From contig DATDXQ010000027.1 in assembly GCA_036517175.1 (NCBI GenBank), positions 1 to 7,884 on the forward strand: 7,884 nt of DNA, read 5' to 3'. The stretch's first letter is position 1. Every line of letters starts with the position of its first letter. This document shows, one piece after another, positions 4,863 through 7,884 of this stretch. Source of the stretch: 2-01-FULL-44-17 sp036517175 (GTDB lineage: Bacteria > Patescibacteriota > Minisyncoccia > 2-02-FULL-40-12 > IGHO2-01-FULL-4-A). Made by a program: the position numbers and the translations under genes. The notes under the pieces are model-generated. The model did not search any database. It saw nothing but the letters and a program-made list of their open reading frames with translations, and had not been told where the DNA came from.

Positions 4863-5066
4863 ATACAACTGAATATAGCTCCGGAAGGAGCGGAGGCTAA
4901 ACTTTCTCACGAAAGCATGTCTCTAAACCCCAACAAAGATAATGAACACCACGTTCAGCACTCTTTGTTGGGTCATGCTTCGAAAGATGCATGGGATCGC
5001 AAGGTCCAGCTGGCGTGGTGTTCAGTGTTTATACTGAATTCCGCTCCAGCCTTTATCAGTTAGGAG
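4863..5066 (+). ncRNA. Candidate structured leader RNA, unknown class
   Basis: The bases between the promoter and the first gene are dense in complementary segments. A closing stem joins AACTGA (4867-4872) to TCAGTT (5056-5061). Inside are several hairpins. GCTCC/GGAGC carries a GGAA tetraloop (4878-4891). CTTTC/GAAAG is at 4902-4915. A perfect 10-bp stem pairs CCCAACAAAG (4929-4938) with CTTTGTTGGG (4963-4972) and is capped by TGAAC/GTTCA. GGATC/GGTCC carries a GCAA tetraloop (4994-5007), and TTCAGT/ACTGAA is at 5021-5038. The closing stem ends directly at the ribosome binding site. I compared it by eye with riboswitch, ribozyme and housekeeping RNA consensus motifs and found no match. Folding is by inspection only. 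Confidence 0.6.
5062..5066 (+). promoter_or_regulatory. Ribosome binding site adjoining the leader's closing stem
   Basis: AGGAG lies 7 nt before the ATG at 5074, an ideal distance. It starts at the base after the closing stem of the leader RNA (TCAGTT, 5056-5061), so changes in leader folding could mask or free it. It is the strongest Shine-Dalgarno match among the four plus-strand genes that follow. Confidence 0.75.
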
Positions 5067-5073
5067 TTTTTTT

Positions 5074-5604
5074 ATGGATAAAATACAGACAATAGAACCA
5101 ACTTATTTAACTGAATCAGAAAAAGATTTTGCAGACGGGCTTTTGACTTTATGCGAGTCAATTCTTGGTGACGGGGATAAAACAAACATCACGACCTCTA
5201 TATATTTTTTTCCACAGGCAATAGAAGCGATTACTGCCGCAAATCAGGCTGTACTAGAGGCAAATAATGGAGTTGAAGTAAAAGATAGGGACGATAACCC
5301 AATAGACGTTGACTACAACTTAACCCTTGAACAAATAAGTTTTGAAAAAGATATCCAAATTTTAAAGAGGAATTTGGATCTGGTAAAGACTCTTGATCAA
5401 ATTTTGAATTTTCTTGTGGCTATCGTCCTGGGAAAAGAACCGAGTGGTTATCTAGAGAAAATAGCGGAACTCAAGGGGCGTTTTGAAGAATATGTTCGTC
5501 AGCTGCGGGATTTTATCGTCTCAGGTCAGGAAGTAATCGACGAGCTGAATTACGAGACTCTACACAGTAATGCGACTGGTAAAACGTGGCGACAAATAAT
5601 GTAA
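5074..5604 (+). CDS. Helical protein of unknown function, first gene of the leader-RNA operon
   Basis: I do not recognise this 176-residue protein. It is soluble, acidic and mostly helical, with no signal peptide and a single cysteine. Helical stretches run at about 14-30 (ESEKDFADGLLTLCESI), 48-64, and 85-120 (LTLEQISFEKDIQILKRNL onward). A long C-terminal helical part (about 124-158, YLEKIAELKGRFEEYVRQLRD) has coiled-coil character. It may be an oligomeric or scaffold protein, but no catalytic motif is visible. A strong ribosome binding site at the end of the structured leader supports the start. The TPR gene follows after 12 nt, so the two are very likely cotranscribed and may act together. 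The gene is real by its length, start signal and context; the function is open. Confidence 0.8.
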   Translation: MDKIQTIEPTYLTESEKDFADGLLTLCESILGDGDKTNITTSIYFFPQAIEAITAANQAVLEANNGVEVKDRDDNPIDVDYNLTLEQISFEKDIQILKRNLDLVKTLDQILNFLVAIVLGKEPSGYLEKIAELKGRFEEYVRQLRDFIVSGQEVIDELNYETLHSNATGKTWRQIM

Positions 5605-5616
5605 GACTATTTAAAA

Positions 5617-6486
5617 ATGGCTCAACAAGTTTGTTCAAAATGCGGAGTGGTAACTGACGAGATTGGCAACATACATTGTCGCAGAATTTTAATAAACGAT
5701 ACACGACAACTCTTGGAGTGCGGCAGAATAAGTGAAGCTAACGAATTGGTTCTTCACCCACAATACAACGAATTTGACGAAAAATGGAAACATAAAATGT
5801 TGCAAGATTTACTTAATGAACCAAAAATACGTCAAGAAATAGACAGGATTAATGAGCAAGAACGTAAAATGTTATTGAACGCTCAAGCTCCATTTATGGA
5901 ATTAGCAAAAAAATATAACGTGGATATAAACAAGGTTGTGGACAACACTGGCCAAACACTTCTAGCTCAAATCCTGATCAAACTCGAAAAGGAAGGAGAT
6001 CTCAGCGAACATGATAAGGGGTGGCTTAGGGATAATAATTTATTAGAATTATTAGCAAATTACTACTATCGAGCCTCAAAAATATTCCCCGGAAATAGTG
6101 CCTGGAGTCTCTCTAAGGCAAGTAGTTACTTTAGAAAAGCTGGAAAACCAGAAGAAGCCATTAGAATTACAGATGGTTTTTCAGAAAGACCAGTTATTGA
6201 TCTTACGGCTGATGCAGCAGTATATACGAGCCGTGGGGCTGCGTTCCGCCAATTACGACAGCTTGATGAGGCAAAACAATGCGCAGATGTAGCAATTAAT
6301 TTATCACCCAATAGCTACTATCCATACAATTTACTTGGGGGAATTTCTTATGACGAGAGAGATATTGATAGTGGCGATGAATATTTTTTAAAAGCAAGGT
6401 TTTTAGGTTCGCCCGTGACTGTTTGGGAAGATGAAATTGAAAAATTGCATCAGCACAATATGGTTTCTCAACATGCAGAACCTTGA
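5617..6486 (+). CDS. Tetratricopeptide-repeat protein with N-terminal CxxC motif
   Basis: This 289-residue protein begins with a small metal-binding-like motif: C6-x2-C9 (VCSKCGVV) and H20-C21. It could hold zinc, though the motif is short. The middle (about 25-140) is helical and charged. From about residue 160 to 265 there are three tetratricopeptide-like units: SKASSYFRKAGKPEEAIRI, YTSRGAAFRQLRQLDEAKQC with ADVAINLSPN, and YYPYNLLGGISYDERDIDSG with EYFLKARFLG. Such repeats bind partner proteins or peptides, so an adaptor role is likely. It starts 12 nt after the preceding gene with no strong ribosome binding site. There is no signal peptide, so it is cytoplasmic. The partner is unknown; the operon neighbours are the natural candidates. 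Confidence 0.83.
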   Translation: MAQQVCSKCGVVTDEIGNIHCRRILINDTRQLLECGRISEANELVLHPQYNEFDEKWKHKMLQDLLNEPKIRQEIDRINEQERKMLLNAQAPFMELAKKYNVDINKVVDNTGQTLLAQILIKLEKEGDLSEHDKGWLRDNNLLELLANYYYRASKIFPGNSAWSLSKASSYFRKAGKPEEAIRITDGFSERPVIDLTADAAVYTSRGAAFRQLRQLDEAKQCADVAINLSPNSYYPYNLLGGISYDERDIDSGDEYFLKARFLGSPVTVWEDEIEKLHQHNMVSQHAEP

Positions 6487-6502
6487 TACCACCAGTGTGG
6501 TA
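6487..6502 (+). other. Intercistronic hairpin
   Basis: TACCAC (6487-6492) and GTGGTA (6497-6502) form a perfect 6-bp stem with a CAGT loop, immediately after the TPR gene's stop codon. No U-run follows, so termination is unlikely. It may mark an RNA processing or stability boundary within the operon. Confidence 0.4.
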
Positions 6503-6544
6503 GTAGCTAAGTGTTTAAAAATAGATGAAAAGTAAAAAATCACA

Positions 6545-6829
6545 ATGACAAATATAGATAAACTAGCACTCCATGTTACAAAATACGGAGAAAAAGGAAT
6601 ACTAATCCACACAATTCCAAAGACAAGCAATTGGCTTGTATGTCAAAAAATAAACGCAAATGAATGGGTTATAACACTGCTAAATCCAATGGGAAACGTA
6701 ACATATAACCTTGGAACAATAACAACAGAACAACATCTTAACCTCTGGCAAGAACTAACCAGACTAGAAATAGAAGAAAGAGTCTCACAGATCAAGATGG
6801 CTAAGGAACTTAAAAAAGGTATCAATTAA
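6545..6829 (+). CDS. Small protein of unknown function with A-rich codon use
   Basis: I do not recognise this 94-residue soluble protein. The first part looks beta-rich (KGILIHTIPKTSNWLVCQKI, EWVITLLNPMGNVTYNLGTI). The end is helical (EQHLNLWQELTRLEIEERV, then a lysine-rich tail). Nine of its ten threonine codons are ACA, and codons ending in A dominate (ATA, CTA, AGA, CAA, GAA). This differs from the mixed usage of the secreted-protein gene downstream and suggests a different origin. The gap to the preceding gene is 58 nt and contains a hairpin; the next gene starts 24 nt after its stop. No good ribosome binding site is visible. It is probably real, but less certain than its neighbours. Confidence 0.65.
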   Translation: MTNIDKLALHVTKYGEKGILIHTIPKTSNWLVCQKINANEWVITLLNPMGNVTYNLGTITTEQHLNLWQELTRLEIEERVSQIKMAKELKKGIN

Positions 6830-6853
6830 TATTAAATATTAAACAAAATAAAT

Positions 6854-7669
6854 ATGAAAAATAAAATCACACAAATCGCACTTGTCGCCACATTATTCTT
6901 TGCTCTCTCTATTAGTGTCGTTTCTGCTGCTAAAGGTACCAACCCTCTTGATTTAGTTTGGGCGGCTATCCACGATCTGGAACAACAATCTGACCAGAAC
7001 GAGGCAAGATTTGTCGCATTAGAAGCTAGGGTTGCCCAACTTGAGGCATCACTTGATCAGTTCCAACAGGTGGTCCCATGCCTTCGTACTGACGGCGCAG
7101 ATGTGTACTTCGAGGGGTGCAACGTCTATATCCAAAATGGTTCTGGTGTATCTGATAATTCAACCAATGGCCTAGGGAATCTAATAATCGGCTACAACGA
7201 AAACTACAATGATAATGCACGAGATGGTTCGCACAACTTAGTCATAGGTCCAAATCATACATACACAAGCACGGGTGGTATTGTCGCTGGACAAAGAAAT
7301 ACCATTGGTGCGCTGAGCGCATCGGTTTTAGGTGGATCAGGTAATATAGCATCTGGAATTTCATCCGTGATCATGGGTGGTGGTGGCAATATCACAAGGG
7401 GCAATGGTTCTGTGGTTCTTGGGGGCATGTTCAATACAACCAACGGGGATAACTCAGCAATAGTGAGTGGTAGCCAGAATGAGGCTAATGGCAACTCATC
7501 AGCTGTCGGAGCGGGTAAGGAGAACAGTGCCCAGATAGATTGGTCATACGTAAGTGGCGGTATCCACAATATTGCTGAGGGAGTTGCCTCTGTTGTGAGT
7601 GGCGGGTCATTCCGTACGGCTACAGGCGCTCGAGATTGGGTTGCAGGCAGTTTATTTCAAGATGAGTAA
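6854..7669 (+). CDS. Secreted coiled-coil protein with YadA-head-like beta-roll repeats
   Basis: This 271-residue protein starts with a signal peptide: a basic start (MKNK), a hydrophobic core (about 8-23) and a likely cleavage site near VVSA-AK (residue 25/26). Residues about 34-72 form a heptad-like coiled coil (DLVWAAIHDLEQQ to VAQLEASLDQFQQ). Two cysteines, C76 and C89, could form a disulfide. The rest is a glycine/asparagine-rich repeat region. Its clearest part is seven consecutive 15-residue units at 155-259, with the pattern SSVxxGGxxNxAxGx. This resembles the left-handed beta roll of YadA-type adhesin heads. No YadA membrane anchor, LPXTG or transmembrane end is present, so the protein is probably secreted or held by a partner. 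A surface-binding role is inferred. It converges with the recombinase gene. Confidence 0.82.
   Translation: MKNKITQIALVATLFFALSISVVSAAKGTNPLDLVWAAIHDLEQQSDQNEARFVALEARVAQLEASLDQFQQVVPCLRTDGADVYFEGCNVYIQNGSGVSDNSTNGLGNLIIGYNENYNDNARDGSHNLVIGPNHTYTSTGGIVAGQRNTIGALSASVLGGSGNIASGISSVIMGGGGNITRGNGSVVLGGMFNTTNGDNSAIVSGSQNEANGNSSAVGAGKENSAQIDWSYVSGGIHNIAEGVASVVSGGSFRTATGARDWVAGSLFQDE
7316..7630 (+). repeat. Seven degenerate 45-bp tandem repeats encoding the beta roll
   Basis: Seven in-frame units of exactly 15 codons run without insertion or deletion. They are diverged at the DNA level, so the regular period appears mainly in the protein (xSVxxGGxxNxxxGx). Two looser units of about 15 residues precede them in the protein. 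Confidence 0.75.
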
Positions 7670-7678
7670 TCTGCAAGG

Positions 7679-7686
7679 CCCTAGGG
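7679..7686. other. Short palindrome in the convergent gap
   Basis: CCCTAGGG is a perfect 8-bp palindrome in the 19-bp gap between the stop of the secreted-protein gene and the stop of the recombinase gene. It resembles the CCCCTA-TC-TAGGGG palindrome of the operon promoter at 4834-4847. No U-run follows it; its role is unknown. Confidence 0.25.
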
Positions 7687-7688
7687 GT

Positions 7689-7884
7689 TTAAGTGTATAT
7701 TTGGCCTCTAACCATTCCCAGATCGTTCAAGGGATGCTTGGTCATTTGAGATCTTAAATGCTCTGCACTGGCCGCTAGGTAGATTGTAGTGGTCTTTATG
7801 TCGCTATGGCCCATCATTTTAGACAAAGAGAAAATATCACACCCACCTTCGAGCATAAGCGTCGCAAAGGTATGCCTTAATTTA
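7689..7884 (-). CDS. Tyrosine recombinase/integrase, C-terminal fragment
   Basis: The last 64 codons and stop (TAA at 7691-7689) of a tyrosine recombinase are visible; the rest lies beyond the right edge. Signature elements are KLRHTFATLMLEGG with the catalytic arginine, MMGHSDIKTTTIYL with the second-histidine position (GHS) and the nucleophilic tyrosine (TTIY). The tail after the tyrosine has about 29 residues (LAASAEHLRSQMTKHPLN, then the end). Enzymes of this family cut and rejoin DNA through a covalent phosphotyrosine, as XerC/D or phage-type integrases do. The fragment does not show which. It converges on the secreted-protein gene with a 19-bp gap. It supports the view that this is mobile or formerly mobile DNA, and it makes the FtsK-gamma protein nearby more interesting. 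Confidence 0.92.
   Translation of the reverse strand, partial: KLRHTFATLMLEGGCDIFSLSKMMGHSDIKTTTIYLAASAEHLRSQMTKHPLNDLGMVRGQIYT

Noticed and set aside
4840..4960. Possible thiamine pyrophosphate riboswitch, suggested by GGGGTGC at 4844-4850
   Set aside because: The later TPP signatures (CTGAGA and the AACCTGAT segment) are missing, and the bases lie at or before the predicted transcription start.
4863..5066. Group I/II intron, RNase P, tmRNA, signal recognition RNA or retron
   Set aside because: None of the conserved core sequences of these RNAs was found, and no reverse transcriptase or intron-encoded protein is present.
7255..7569. A 104-codon proline-rich minus-strand frame
   Set aside because: It is the antisense of the glycine-rich repeats of the secreted protein; GG-rich codons read backwards give proline.
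1..7884. CRISPR array
   Set aside because: No direct repeats of regular length and spacing were seen. The only regular tandem repeats encode the beta roll.
1..7884. FtsK polarity sites (GGGNAGGG) as targets of the gamma-domain protein
   Set aside because: Reading the window by eye I found no match on the plus strand. Absence here does not test binding elsewhere.

Overview
The window looks like an accessory region of a bacterial genome of moderate to low GC. The standard genetic code works throughout: no in-frame stops had to be read through. I cannot name the organism. A tRNA gene without an encoded CCA end, several promoters that leave almost no 5' leader, a free-standing FtsK gamma domain and many unrecognised small genes would suit an uncultured lineage such as Patescibacteria/CPR, but this is only an inference. 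A partial tyrosine recombinase at the right edge and a type I restriction-modification operon at the left point to mobile or defence-island DNA.

Left part (1-2655, minus strand). A compact operon reads right to left: a 71-residue unknown protein, a 57-residue excisionase-like helix-turn-helix protein (8-nt overlap), hsdM (1-nt gap) and hsdS (2-nt gap, cut by the window edge). No hsdR is visible; it may lie beyond the edge. The promoter has a perfect TATAAT box and an imperfect palindrome in its -35/spacer region.

Middle (2640-4014). A divergent promoter region separates the hsd operon from a DUF5343-like gene on the plus strand. Behind that gene lie a foldable 3' region and a class II tRNA gene. 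The tRNA has a leucine-type body but a TGT (threonine) anticodon, and it sits at the tip of an extended imperfect inverted repeat.

Right part (4015-7884). On the minus strand, a coiled-coil/FtsK-gamma protein overlaps a receiver-only response-regulator-like protein. Divergent from this pair, a plus-strand promoter with a palindromic spacer drives a leader of about 210 nt. The leader can fold into a closed multi-branched RNA with mutually exclusive helices, and it ends directly at a strong ribosome binding site. Four genes follow: an unknown helical protein, a CxxC/TPR protein, an A-rich unknown small protein, and a secreted coiled-coil protein with fifteen-residue YadA-head-like repeats. A tyrosine recombinase C-terminus converges on them from the right edge.

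The most unusual items are the structured leader RNA, the tRNA whose body and anticodon disagree within its long flanking inverted repeat, and the FtsK-gamma/receiver pair.
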